Positions 1 to 7,033 are shown, counted from the stretch's first letter. The stretch is DNA of 7,894 bases from Bacteroidota bacterium (GCA_023392575.1 JAEVYV010000238.1:1-7894), one strand, 5' to 3'. The notes: a model not told the origin generated them from the sequence alone. Numbers and translations: made by a program.

Positions 1-456
1 GTACACAACCATCCGGACGCCATTGTTTTTGTACGAGGGTTGCCCGACAGCCACGAAACCCTACAGGCGCCAGCCCATGTGGTATGGTACAACCATTTAC
101 CTGCCCAGGCCCTGGAGCAACAAATACGGGAGGCCTCACTTGTTATCAGTCGCTGTGGCTACAGCACCGTAATGGACCTGGCGGCCCTACAAAAAAAGAG
201 CATTTTAATTCCAACCCCCGGACAAACCGAACAGGAATACCTGGCAAAGCACTTAATGAAAAACAACCTGGCCCTATGCATAGAACAACATAAATTCAAC
301 CTCCGCCAAGCGCTGGATCTTGCTTCTGCTTTTGATTACCACCCGCAAAATTTTAAGGCAACATCCAATCTGCAGCAGATTGTCGGCAATTTTACAGAAC
401 AATTAAGGGCACCGAAAAACAAGGCCGGTAAAAACCCGGCACCTCCGAAAAAATGA
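1..456 (+). CDS. MurG-like glycosyltransferase (GT28 C-terminal domain), 5' partial
   Basis: The reading frame is open from the first base and ends in TGA at 454-456, giving the last 151 residues of a protein whose N-terminus lies outside the window. The visible part resembles the nucleotide-sugar-binding C-terminal Rossmann domain of GT28/MurG-type enzymes. A glycine- and serine-containing loop, SRCGYST (visible residues 50-56), corresponds to the SRSGAGT-like donor-binding loop of MurG. It is followed by a DLAAL helix and the segment PGQTEQEYLA (73-82), which matches the position of the EQ..NA donor-contacting motif. The tail (about 130-151) is basic and rich in Lys, Pro and Ala and looks disordered. 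Such proteins transfer a sugar from a UDP- or other NDP-donor at the cytoplasmic side of the membrane. The acceptor cannot be read from this fragment. The stop overlaps the next gene's start (ATGA), which suggests co-translation. It is probably not MurG itself, because the neighbours are not division and cell-wall genes. Confidence 0.75.
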   Translation, partial: VHNHPDAIVFVRGLPDSHETLQAPAHVVWYNHLPAQALEQQIREASLVISRCGYSTVMDLAALQKKSILIPTPGQTEQEYLAKHLMKNNLALCIEQHKFNLRQALDLASAFDYHPQNFKATSNLQQIVGNFTEQLRAPKNKAGKNPAPPKK

Positions 457-1346
457 AAACCACCGCCAAAGCACATACCGCCGTATTGCTCACCAATCTT
501 TTTTTTGCAGCCAATTACAGCCTGGTCAAAATGATCTCTCCTTCCCTGGTCAAGCCCCTGGCCTTAAATCTTTTACGAGTAGGTCTGAGCCTGGTGCTGT
601 TTTGGGCCGCCTGGTTGTTCAGCAAAGCCCCGGCCGGCATCCGCAAAAAAGACCGGGCCCGGTTTGTCTGCTGCGGCCTGACCGGCGTGGCCCTGAACCA
701 GGTACTGTTCATCAAGGGCCTCACCCTTACCTCCACCATTCATGCTTCTTTGCTTGCACTGGTCACGCCTTTGCTGGTTACGCTGTTTGCCCTGTGGGTG
801 CTTAAAGAGCGGTTTACTATTTATAAGGCCCTGGGGTTGTCATTGGGCGTAGGCGGCTCTGTCTTTCTGATCCTGCAAAAAGAAGCCAGCGCCCATGCCA
901 GCAATTATTTATTGGGTGATGTGCTGATTGTGATCAACGCGGTTTCCTACGCAGTTTATTTTATTTTGGTAAAACCCCTGATGCAGCATTACAGTCCCCT
1001 GCACGTGATTCGCTGGGTGTTCACCCTTGGCTTTTTTATGATCCTTCCCTTTGGCGGGCTGCAAACAACCGAAATCGCCTGGGGCAGTTTTCAGGGGCAG
1101 CATTATGCCGCCTTGTTTGGCGTAGTGGTAACCGGTACTTTTTTAGCCTACTATTTCAATGCCTTTGGCATTCAGCACATAGGAGCGGGCAAGGCCGGAA
1201 GTTATATTTATACACAGCCGGTTTTTGCCGTACTGATTGCCATCCTGGTTTTGGGAGAAACCCTAACCTGGCAAAAGATCGTGTCGGCCTGTTTTATTTT
1301 TACCGGCGTGTATCTGGTGAACTTTCGCAAAACAAGAGCGGCATGA
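453..1346 (+). CDS. EamA/DMT-superfamily permease (RhaT/YdcZ-like)
   Basis: This 297-residue inner-membrane protein has the usual length and internal duplication of two-EamA-domain drug/metabolite transporters, with about ten hydrophobic helices. Repeat 1 covers roughly residues 9-141 and repeat 2 roughly 153-291. Each ends in the same signature: TPLLVTLFALWVLKERF (105-121) and QPVFAVLIAILVLGETL (255-271), with the conserved Glu at 119 and 269, followed by a final helix (LGVGGSVFLI, IFTGVYLVN). The ATG at 453 overlaps the upstream stop as ATGA and begins right before the first helix, so the start is well supported. Family members export or import amino acids, nucleotides, sugars or drugs, and the substrate cannot be inferred from sequence. 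The tight coupling to a glycosyltransferase leaves open a role linked to envelope glycan or precursor transport, but that is only context. The gene ends 45 bp from the convergent sixA-like gene with no obvious terminator hairpin between them. Confidence 0.9.
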   Translation: MKTTAKAHTAVLLTNLFFAANYSLVKMISPSLVKPLALNLLRVGLSLVLFWAAWLFSKAPAGIRKKDRARFVCCGLTGVALNQVLFIKGLTLTSTIHASLLALVTPLLVTLFALWVLKERFTIYKALGLSLGVGGSVFLILQKEASAHASNYLLGDVLIVINAVSYAVYFILVKPLMQHYSPLHVIRWVFTLGFFMILPFGGLQTTEIAWGSFQGQHYAALFGVVVTGTFLAYYFNAFGIQHIGAGKAGSYIYTQPVFAVLIAILVLGETLTWQKIVSACFIFTGVYLVNFRKTRAA

Positions 1347-1391
1347 GGAAGCAGCAGCGGATGCAGGAAAAGACTGCCGATGCCATCAATC

Positions 1392-1889
1392 TCAGGGAAG
1401 CGGATTTTTGGGATAGTCAAAAAATAAAAACTTCTTTTCTGCTTTTTCAAAATCGCTCCACTGGTCCGCGTTAATGTGAATGGCTATGATGCTGCAGGTG
1501 GGCATATCGTCAATGCGAACATTGGTCAGGGAGTTGGCAAACTCCGTAATGCCCGGGTTGTGCGAAAAGAAGGCCACCGTCTTGTTTTTGTCCTTTAGTG
1601 CGGTAATGGTTTTTTCAAACGCCGAGGATGTGGCCATATAAAGCTCGTCGACCAATTGGATATCGTCTTTTTTCAACCCATATTCTTCCGCAAAATACTT
1701 GGCTGTTTTTCTGGCTCTTTTAGCCGGGCTGGATACAAACAAATCAATCTCCGGTGTTTTCTCCTTTAACCGTTTGGCCATTTGCGGCGCTTCCTTTTTT
1801 CCCCGGTCGTTTAACGGGCGGTCAAAATCACTCAGGCCCGGAGCATCCCAACTGCTTTTGGCGTGGCGGACAAGAAGCAATGTTTTCAT
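1392..1889 (-). CDS. sixA: SixA-type histidine phosphatase (phosphohistidine phosphatase family)
   Basis: This 165-residue protein belongs to branch 2 of the histidine phosphatase (RHG) superfamily, close to SixA. The catalytic loop LVRHAKSSW (residues 6-14) contains Arg8 and the phospho-accepting His9. The RPLNDRG motif (24-30) is the usual SixA signature RPL(T/N)xRG. SSPAKRARKTA (53-63) supplies the third phosphate-binding arginine, Glu82 in DELY is in the expected acid position, and FFSHNPGI (107-114) gives the second catalytic His110. No signal peptide is seen, so it should be cytoplasmic. SixA of E. coli removes phosphate from a histidine of the HPt domain of the ArcB kinase; substrates of Bacteroidota homologues are not established, so the symbol refers to the family. 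The start is the ATG at 1889, directly before the canonical MKTLLLVRHA. No Shine-Dalgarno sequence precedes it. The gene lies 162 bp downstream of the purF-like gene on the same strand. Confidence 0.88.
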   Translation of the reverse strand: MKTLLLVRHAKSSWDAPGLSDFDRPLNDRGKKEAPQMAKRLKEKTPEIDLFVSSPAKRARKTAKYFAEEYGLKKDDIQLVDELYMATSSAFEKTITALKDKNKTVAFFSHNPGITEFANSLTNVRIDDMPTCSIIAIHINADQWSDFEKAEKKFLFFDYPKNPLP

Positions 1890-2051
1890 GAATTAAATTT
1901 CGTGATTTATTCGCTTCGCTTATAAAATTTCATGCGAAGACGCAGCGGCGCCAGGAAAAGTTTTTGATTGTTCTTTCATGCTTTATCAACCAATCAGAAG
2001 AGAATTAGCACAAGCAGGAACTATAGACTTCAAACCACAAACCATAAACGC
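1890..2051 (-). other. purF-sixA intergenic region with small repeats; no clear promoter or terminator
   Basis: This 162-bp AT-rich gap separates the stop of the purF-like gene from the ATG of the sixA-like gene. I do not find a TAnnTTTG box or a convincing terminator hairpin with a T-tract. Visible structure is minor. A decamer aaatttcgtg/aaatttcatg (9 of 10 identical) occurs at 1895-1904 and 1925-1934, exactly 30 bp apart. A 6-bp inverted repeat, cttcgc (1914-1919) and gcgaag (1934-1939), flanks the intervening 14 bp. Next to the purF stop, the heptamer caaacca is repeated at 2031-2037 and 2038-2044, with a degenerate third copy. Apparent reading frames across this gap on the plus strand are extensions of antisense purF sequence, not genes. 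Confidence 0.5.
2031..2051. repeat. short tandem heptamer, caaacca x2 plus degenerate copy
   Basis: Two perfect tandem copies of caaacca occupy 2031-2044 and are followed by a degenerate taaacgc (2045-2051) that abuts the stop codon of the purF-like gene. The copy number is low, so it may be chance. I mention it because intergenic tracts of similar composition can occur as dispersed degenerate repeats. Confidence 0.3.
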
Positions 2052-3899
2052 CTAGTACCCTCTTGCATTCTTCCCTTCCATATAATTGATGAAAGCCGTA
2101 TTTACCACCCGGTTGCCGCCCGGCGTGGGGTAGTTGCCCGTAAAATACCAGTCGCCCAGATTGCTGGGACAGGCTTCGTGCAAGGATTCAATGGTTTGGT
2201 AGATCACATCCACCGGTATGTGCAGGCCGGCAGGCGTCATCAGTTCTGCTATTTTTTTGGTGATTTCTTCGTTGGTGAAGGATTTGTAGATCTGCTTCAC
2301 CACGTTCACCGTATGGAGTTGGTTGTTGCGGTGCAGTTCTTTGCACTGCGCATACAAGTCTTTCAAACAGCCTTCGTCCCCTCTTTCTTTGAGCAGTTCC
2401 ACGGCGGCGTTGAAGGCGATAAAATCACCCAGTTTGCTCATGTCAATGCCGTAGCAATCCGGATAACGGATCTGCGGCGAAGAAGAAACCACAATAATGC
2501 GCTTGGGCTCCAGCCGCGACAGCATGCGGATGATGCTTTCCTTAAGCGTGGTGCCCCGCACAATGGAATCATCAATCACCACCAGCGTGTCCACTCCTTT
2601 GCGTACCGTACCGTAGGTAATGTCGTACACGTGCTGCACCATTTCGTTGCGGTTCACGTCTTCGGTAATGAAGGTGCGCATCTTCACGTCCTTGATGGCA
2701 ATTTTTTCCATCCGCACCTTGCGGTTGATCATTTCGTGCAGCTTCTCGGGGTCGATGTCGTTGCCCCAGGAGGCAATGCGTTCTACCTTAATTTGGTTGA
2801 GGTAGTCCTCGCAGCCCTTTACCAGGCCATAAAAGGCCACTTCGGCGGTATTGGGTATAAAAGAAAAGATGGTGTTTTTTAAATCGAAGTCCACGGCTTC
2901 CAAAACCTGTTTGCTTAGATTGTAGCCCAGGCGCTGGCGTTCGCGGTAGATTTTCTCATCGCTGCCGCGGGAAAAATAAATGCGTTCAAAACTGCAGGCC
3001 TTTCGCTCCTTCGGTTCCACCACCTGTTCAATTTTCACCTCGCCGTTTTCGAAAACGATCAGGGCATTGCCGGGCATTAATTCCTTTACCTCGTTTTCGC
3101 CCACGTTAAAGGCTGTGCGGATGGCTGCTCTTTCAGAGGCCGCCACCACCACCTCCTCGTCGATGTAATAATAAGAGGGACGAATGCCATGAGCATCCCG
3201 GAACACAAAACCAATACCGTTGCCGGTAGCACCGCCCACATGAAAACCGCCGTCGAACAAAGGAATGGCTTTTTTCAGCACACCCACAATATCCAGCTGC
3301 TGTGGGTTGGCCTCATCGGCCTTTACCAAAAAGTGATGAATCACTTCCATCATGGCCGCCAGGTCGCTTTGCTTTTGAAACACTCCGGGATCCATGTTCA
3401 CCAGTTCAAACAACTCATCGGTATTCACCAGGTTAAAGTTCCCGGCCAAAGCCAGGTTGCAGGCCGGTATGGTGTTGCGTTTTATAAAGGGATGGCAAAA
3501 TTCTACATTATTCTTTCCCTGGGTGCCGTAGCGTAAATGGCCCAGCAGCAGTTCGCCCAAAAACGAAAGATGGCCCTTCATCAACCCCGGATAATGGCCG
3601 ATTTCGGAATTGAATTTTTGAAGTTCCTTAAACTCCTCTCCAATTTGTTTAAAGATGTCGGCAATGGGTTGGTTTTCGCTGCTTCGGATGCGGGATAAAA
3701 AGGGATAACCGGGCTCTACATTCAGTTTCACCGCAGCCACACCGGCGCCGTCCTGGCCGCGGTTGTGCTGTTTTTCCATCAAAAGGTAGAGCTTATTTAG
3801 GCCCCAAAGTACCGAACCATATTTTTGCTGATAGTGCGAGAAGCGCTTGCGTAACCGGATAAAGGCAAGGCCGCATTCATGTTTTATTGCATCACTCAT
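2052..3899 (-). CDS. purF: Long-form amidophosphoribosyltransferase-like protein (PurF family)
   Basis: The 615-residue protein has the PurF architecture: an N-terminal Ntn glutaminase (about 9-285) and a type I phosphoribosyltransferase domain (about 300-500). PurF makes 5-phosphoribosylamine from PRPP and glutamine, the first step of purine synthesis in the cytoplasm. Cys9 in HECGLAF would be the nucleophile after propeptide removal. NRGQDGAG (46-53), HLRYGTQG (121-128, glutamine-binding Arg), QSD (177-179), DGGF (216-219) and GIRP (238-241) follow. The PRPP loop IDDSIVRGTT (442-451) is intact, followed by SPQIRYPDCYGIDM. Odd points: HNGN of classical PurF reads GNFN (153-156), and FTGNYPT (586-592) matches the C-terminal FTGKYPT of Fe-S PurF but without the CxxC before it. 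It is about 130-150 residues longer than classical PurF. ATG 3899 is preferred over TTG 3914, which overlaps the promoter box. Bacteroidota may carry a second, classical PurF, so this one's exact role is uncertain. Confidence 0.85.
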   Translation of the reverse strand: MSDAIKHECGLAFIRLRKRFSHYQQKYGSVLWGLNKLYLLMEKQHNRGQDGAGVAAVKLNVEPGYPFLSRIRSSENQPIADIFKQIGEEFKELQKFNSEIGHYPGLMKGHLSFLGELLLGHLRYGTQGKNNVEFCHPFIKRNTIPACNLALAGNFNLVNTDELFELVNMDPGVFQKQSDLAAMMEVIHHFLVKADEANPQQLDIVGVLKKAIPLFDGGFHVGGATGNGIGFVFRDAHGIRPSYYYIDEEVVVAASERAAIRTAFNVGENEVKELMPGNALIVFENGEVKIEQVVEPKERKACSFERIYFSRGSDEKIYRERQRLGYNLSKQVLEAVDFDLKNTIFSFIPNTAEVAFYGLVKGCEDYLNQIKVERIASWGNDIDPEKLHEMINRKVRMEKIAIKDVKMRTFITEDVNRNEMVQHVYDITYGTVRKGVDTLVVIDDSIVRGTTLKESIIRMLSRLEPKRIIVVSSSPQIRYPDCYGIDMSKLGDFIAFNAAVELLKERGDEGCLKDLYAQCKELHRNNQLHTVNVVKQIYKSFTNEEITKKIAELMTPAGLHIPVDVIYQTIESLHEACPSNLGDWYFTGNYPTPGGNRVVNTAFINYMEGKNARGY

Positions 3900-4012
3900 G
3901 GGAAGAAGGCGCAAAGGTAGGCCAAACTTAAATACCGATCAGAAGAACTCCGAAAATCGAAAGCGTGATGATTTGATTTTTTAACGGCCATTTCACGGAT
4001 TGTAAAAATCTG
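3900..4012 (-). other. Kinase-purF intergenic gap carrying the purF promoter
   Basis: The 113-bp gap contains the TACCTTTG box at its purF end. Just after the kinase stop codon it is AT-rich, with a run of six A on the minus strand, but I find no stem strong enough to call a terminator. Read-through from the kinase gene into purF is therefore possible in addition to the local promoter. Confidence 0.4.
3912..3919 (-). promoter_or_regulatory. Bacteroidota-type -7 promoter element (TACCTTTG) of the purF-like gene
   Basis: On the minus strand, 3919-3912 reads TACCTTTG, an exact match to the TAnnTTTG -7 element used by the primary sigma factor of Bacteroidota. It ends 12 nt before the ATG at 3899, so transcription would start about 6-8 nt before the start codon and give a near-leaderless mRNA. 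The -33 element (TTG-like) is not convincing; the best upstream match is a TTCTTC tract about 22 bp away. The element also argues against the upstream TTG start at 3914, which lies inside it. Confidence 0.6.
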
Positions 4013-7000
4013 TTATAGAACCGGTTGGGGCAGGGCAATGGGCATAACCACCCGCAGGCGGCACCCCTGGCCCGGTGCCGAAAATATTTCGGTCTGGCCA
4101 TCAAAAAGTTCCACGCGGTTGCGGATGTTGGTAAAGCCCAACCCCTTGCGCACCGTTTTTTTGTCAAAGCCCTTTCCATCATCCTTGATCTCCAAAATCA
4201 CACTTTGAATGGTGTTCTGCAGCGTTATAAAAATATTTCTTGCCTCGGCGTGCTTGGCAATATTGTTGAACTGCTCCTGTATGATGCGGAACAAAGTGAG
4301 TTTTTGGTTTTCGGGGAGAAAACCTTCTTCAAAATCCTCAAAGGAAAATTTGATCTTCAGCAGCTGAATGCGCCCAAACGAGTCGATCAACTCAGAAACA
4401 GAATCAATAAGCCCCAGGTCCTTTAAGGTATGCGGCAGTAGGGAACGGGACATGGCCCGCACTTCGTTGATCACATCCGCCACCCCCTTCAATGCCAGGC
4501 TAATCAGTTCTTCATTGGATTCGTTGGCTGTGTTTTTTACCATGTCCAAAAAAAGCTTGATAGTGGTCAGCTGCTGGCCAATGTTGTCGTGCAGTTCCTT
4601 GCCCATCTCCCGCCTTTCGGCTTCCTGTCCGTCAATTGTGGCCTGGGTCAGCTGCCGCTGGTAGTTGATGCTGTCGGAAAGCAGCTTTTTTTCCAGCTTT
4701 TTTCGTTCGGTAATATCGGTAAACGAGCTGATGACGTGCTGCACCTGGCCGGCGTCGTCCAGAACAGGATCGGTATTGAGCAGCAGCCAGATGCGCTCTT
4801 TTTTTTGGGGAAGCCAGATCCCCATCACCACATCCTTGATCAGGCGTTTTGTTTCCAGGGCCCGGAAAAAAGGCATTTCGCTTACCTGAAACAGCTTGCC
4901 TTCCTCGTTGATGATATCGGTATAAATTTTCCAGACCTGTTTGCCCAGGAGCGCTTCTTCCGGCACATCAAAAATCTTCAAAATGGAGTCGTTCCCCATG
5001 AGGATGTGGCCGTTTGCGTCCTGAAGCAAAACCCCCACCTGCAGGGCCTTTACCAGGTTCCGAAACCTTTTTTCGCTTTCTTTTAAGGCATCAAGCGCCT
5101 GTTTTCGCAGCGTATCGTTGTGAAAATAAATAACAAGACTGTTCACATGGGGCTGGTTCAAAAGGTTGTGACCCCTTACCATGCACCAGATCCATTGCCC
5201 GTTTTTATGCCGCAGCCTTATGGTAATAAACTTGGTTTCGGGGGTTTGCGAGATTTCCTGTCGGAACGATTTCTGGGCCGAGTCCAAATCTTCGGGATGA
5301 ACAAATTCAAAACCCTTCTGGCCCACAATTTCATCTGCATCAAATCCCAACACATGGCTTACCGAAGCGGAGCAAAAGCTAATCCGGCTTTCGGCGTCCA
5401 TCAAAACAATGGCATCGAGGGAATTGCCGATGAGGGCCCGGTAAAACGCTTCGCTTTGCTGAAGTTTTTGCTCTGCTCTTTTGCGTTCGGAAATGTCCCG
5501 GCCGACGGTCAACACCCCTATTTTTTCTCCTTTATCATTAACCACCAAAGACACCGTGTTCAACAGATATTTTACCTGTCCTTCGGCGTTGGTGTAGGCC
5601 ACCTCTCCCTTCCAAACTCCTTTCTCAAAAACCTGCGTAATGGCCCTGTCCCTTTGCACATCCTGGTAGTCCAGTTGCACCAGCTCGGTAACCAGTTTTC
5701 CAACTGCCTGCCCGGCAGGGATGCCGTAAAATTCTTCTGCCGTTTTGTTCCAGAATTGAATGGTGCAGTCCAAAGAGCTGCTGATAATGATGTCCGAAAC
5801 ATTATCCATGATCGTTGCCTGGTAGCGCAACTGTTCTTCTTTTTGTTTTTGGTCTTCGATGTCCACCACCGAGCCCACGTACCCCATAAAACTGTTGCCG
5901 TCCACAAACCGCGGAATACTGATGTCGTGTACCCAACGGTATTCGCCGTCCTGGCGCCGCAGGCGGTAAACCAGCACGCATTGCTTTCTTTCCCCAAACG
6001 CCCGGTCGTATTGTTGCTTGGCGCTCCGGTAATCGTCCGGATGTACAAATTGGAACCAGCCCGAAGAGCCGTTGGCCGGCAGGTCTTCGCCGGTAAACTC
6101 CAGCCATTTTTTATTTAAATAGATGATCCGGTTTTGCTCATCACTCATCCAGATCATCACCGGGGCCAGGTCCGCTATTTCCTTGAACCTCTTTTCGCTT
6201 TCCTGCAGGTTTTTTTCGGCTTTTTTTTGTTCGGTGATGTCTATTTGTGTTCCCCAGATTCTTTTTAAATGCCCGTTTTCAATAATGCCCAGCGAACTGT
6301 TTAAAAAATACCTGGAGCGGCCGTCTTTGTCTTTTTCATGCGACTCTTCGTTGTGCAGCCGGAATCCGTTTTGCACAAAAGAAATGATGTAGGCCCGGTT
6401 GGCCGGGTCATCAAAATCCAGCAGTTGGTTGGGCAACAGGCCAATCATAGAGGCCGGGTCGGTGTAGCCGTACATGGCGGCCAGGGCCCGGTTGCATTCC
6501 GAAATGGCGCCATCCGTTTTTAAATACTCTAAAAACGCAATCGCCGGCAGGGTTATGGGCACCGGCTTTTTGAATTCGTGGCAAAAAATTCCTACCGACG
6601 AATTTTCAATATAGGTTTTATAGCGGTGGCGTTCTTCTTCTATATTCTTTTGAAGCGTCATCCGCTCCGTCACGTCCACCGCCGTCACCTGGTAAAAACC
6701 TTTGTCCCTCACCGTGATCCGGGATGCAAACAATTCCACCCAAAGAGCGGCTCCATCCTTGCGGTACTGCTGGTAATAACCCGGCAGTTGGCCGGTTTCT
6801 CTCGTCTGGGCCAGCAGTTGAAAAAACAGCACCCGGCTTTCTTGGGCAAACAGGTTTAAAAACGATGTTCCTTCCCATTCCGAAACCGTGTATTGGTAAA
6901 GACGGAGGGCCGCCTGGTTGGCAAAAACAATCTTGTGTTCCCGCACATCAATGATCCAGGCAGGCAGGGGATGAGAGTCGAATAAGATGCGACCGGCATC

Positions 7001-7033
7001 AGGCAGTAAGCTAGTTTTTGAAGGGAAGAACAT
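4013..7033 (-). CDS. Soluble six-PAS sensor histidine kinase, HisKA_3/NarL-LuxR type
   Basis: The 1006-residue protein has no signal peptide or membrane helix, so it should sense signals in the cytoplasm. Six PAS domains occur in series: about 12-126, 137-270, 281-395, 402-518, 525-645 and 653-778. Four of the six end in or near a D(I/V)TER/DISER-type motif, and the connectors are amphipathic, with ESEKRF repeated before PAS3 and PAS6. PAS2 carries a distinctive insert, PVPITLP (157-163), then ECNRALAAMYGY (179-190). PAS3 and PAS5 have the FVHP(D/E)D motif. The kinase core follows: EAERREMGKELHDNIGQQL (804-822) with phospho-acceptor His815, an N-box around NNIAKH (923-928), the G1 box DDGKGFD (951-957) and the G2 box GLGFTNI (964-970). 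HisKA_3 kinases phosphorylate NarL/LuxR-type response regulators. None is adjacent, so the kinase is orphan here. ATG 7033 is the first in-frame start and begins just before PAS1. No haem- or flavin-binding motif could be assigned. Confidence 0.92.
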   Translation of the reverse strand: MFFPSKTSLLPDAGRILFDSHPLPAWIIDVREHKIVFANQAALRLYQYTVSEWEGTSFLNLFAQESRVLFFQLLAQTRETGQLPGYYQQYRKDGAALWVELFASRITVRDKGFYQVTAVDVTERMTLQKNIEEERHRYKTYIENSSVGIFCHEFKKPVPITLPAIAFLEYLKTDGAISECNRALAAMYGYTDPASMIGLLPNQLLDFDDPANRAYIISFVQNGFRLHNEESHEKDKDGRSRYFLNSSLGIIENGHLKRIWGTQIDITEQKKAEKNLQESEKRFKEIADLAPVMIWMSDEQNRIIYLNKKWLEFTGEDLPANGSSGWFQFVHPDDYRSAKQQYDRAFGERKQCVLVYRLRRQDGEYRWVHDISIPRFVDGNSFMGYVGSVVDIEDQKQKEEQLRYQATIMDNVSDIIISSSLDCTIQFWNKTAEEFYGIPAGQAVGKLVTELVQLDYQDVQRDRAITQVFEKGVWKGEVAYTNAEGQVKYLLNTVSLVVNDKGEKIGVLTVGRDISERKRAEQKLQQSEAFYRALIGNSLDAIVLMDAESRISFCSASVSHVLGFDADEIVGQKGFEFVHPEDLDSAQKSFRQEISQTPETKFITIRLRHKNGQWIWCMVRGHNLLNQPHVNSLVIYFHNDTLRKQALDALKESEKRFRNLVKALQVGVLLQDANGHILMGNDSILKIFDVPEEALLGKQVWKIYTDIINEEGKLFQVSEMPFFRALETKRLIKDVVMGIWLPQKKERIWLLLNTDPVLDDAGQVQHVISSFTDITERKKLEKKLLSDSINYQRQLTQATIDGQEAERREMGKELHDNIGQQLTTIKLFLDMVKNTANESNEELISLALKGVADVINEVRAMSRSLLPHTLKDLGLIDSVSELIDSFGRIQLLKIKFSFEDFEEGFLPENQKLTLFRIIQEQFNNIAKHAEARNIFITLQNTIQSVILEIKDDGKGFDKKTVRKGLGFTNIRNRVELFDGQTEIFSAPGQGCRLRVVMPIALPQPVL

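Noticed and set aside
1347..1391. Bidirectional terminator between the convergent permease and sixA-like genes
   Set aside because: The 45-bp gap contains no stem of useful length and no T-tract on either strand.
1968..2882. Plus-strand reading frame of 304 codons
   Set aside because: It lies almost wholly antisense to the purF-like gene, its translation is rich in His, Val and Phe with no recognisable domain, and the opposite strand encodes clear PurF motifs throughout.
3900..3914. TTG start adding five residues (MRLLP) to the PurF-like protein
   Set aside because: The TTG overlaps the TACCTTTG promoter box, while ATG 3899 places the nucleophile Cys after a short propeptide as in Fe-S-type PurF.
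3950..4012. Terminator after the kinase gene
   Set aside because: Only very short dyads (such as cga-ttt-tcg) are present, and none is followed by a T-run in the right orientation.
5572..6048. Minus-strand reading frame of 158 codons inside the kinase gene
   Set aside because: It is in a different frame from the kinase, and its Trp/Arg/Thr-rich product is typical of an out-of-frame shadow; the kinase frame is intact across the same bases.
5120..6118. Plus-strand reading frame of 332 codons
   Set aside because: It is antisense to PAS domains 3-5 of the kinase. The product has no recognisable domain and is explained by the codon use of the real gene.
1392..7033. A SixA phosphatase-histidine kinase signalling pair, by analogy with SixA and ArcB
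   Set aside because: The kinase has no HPt domain (the known SixA target), and the two genes are separated by purF and more than 2 kb. Proximity alone is not evidence.
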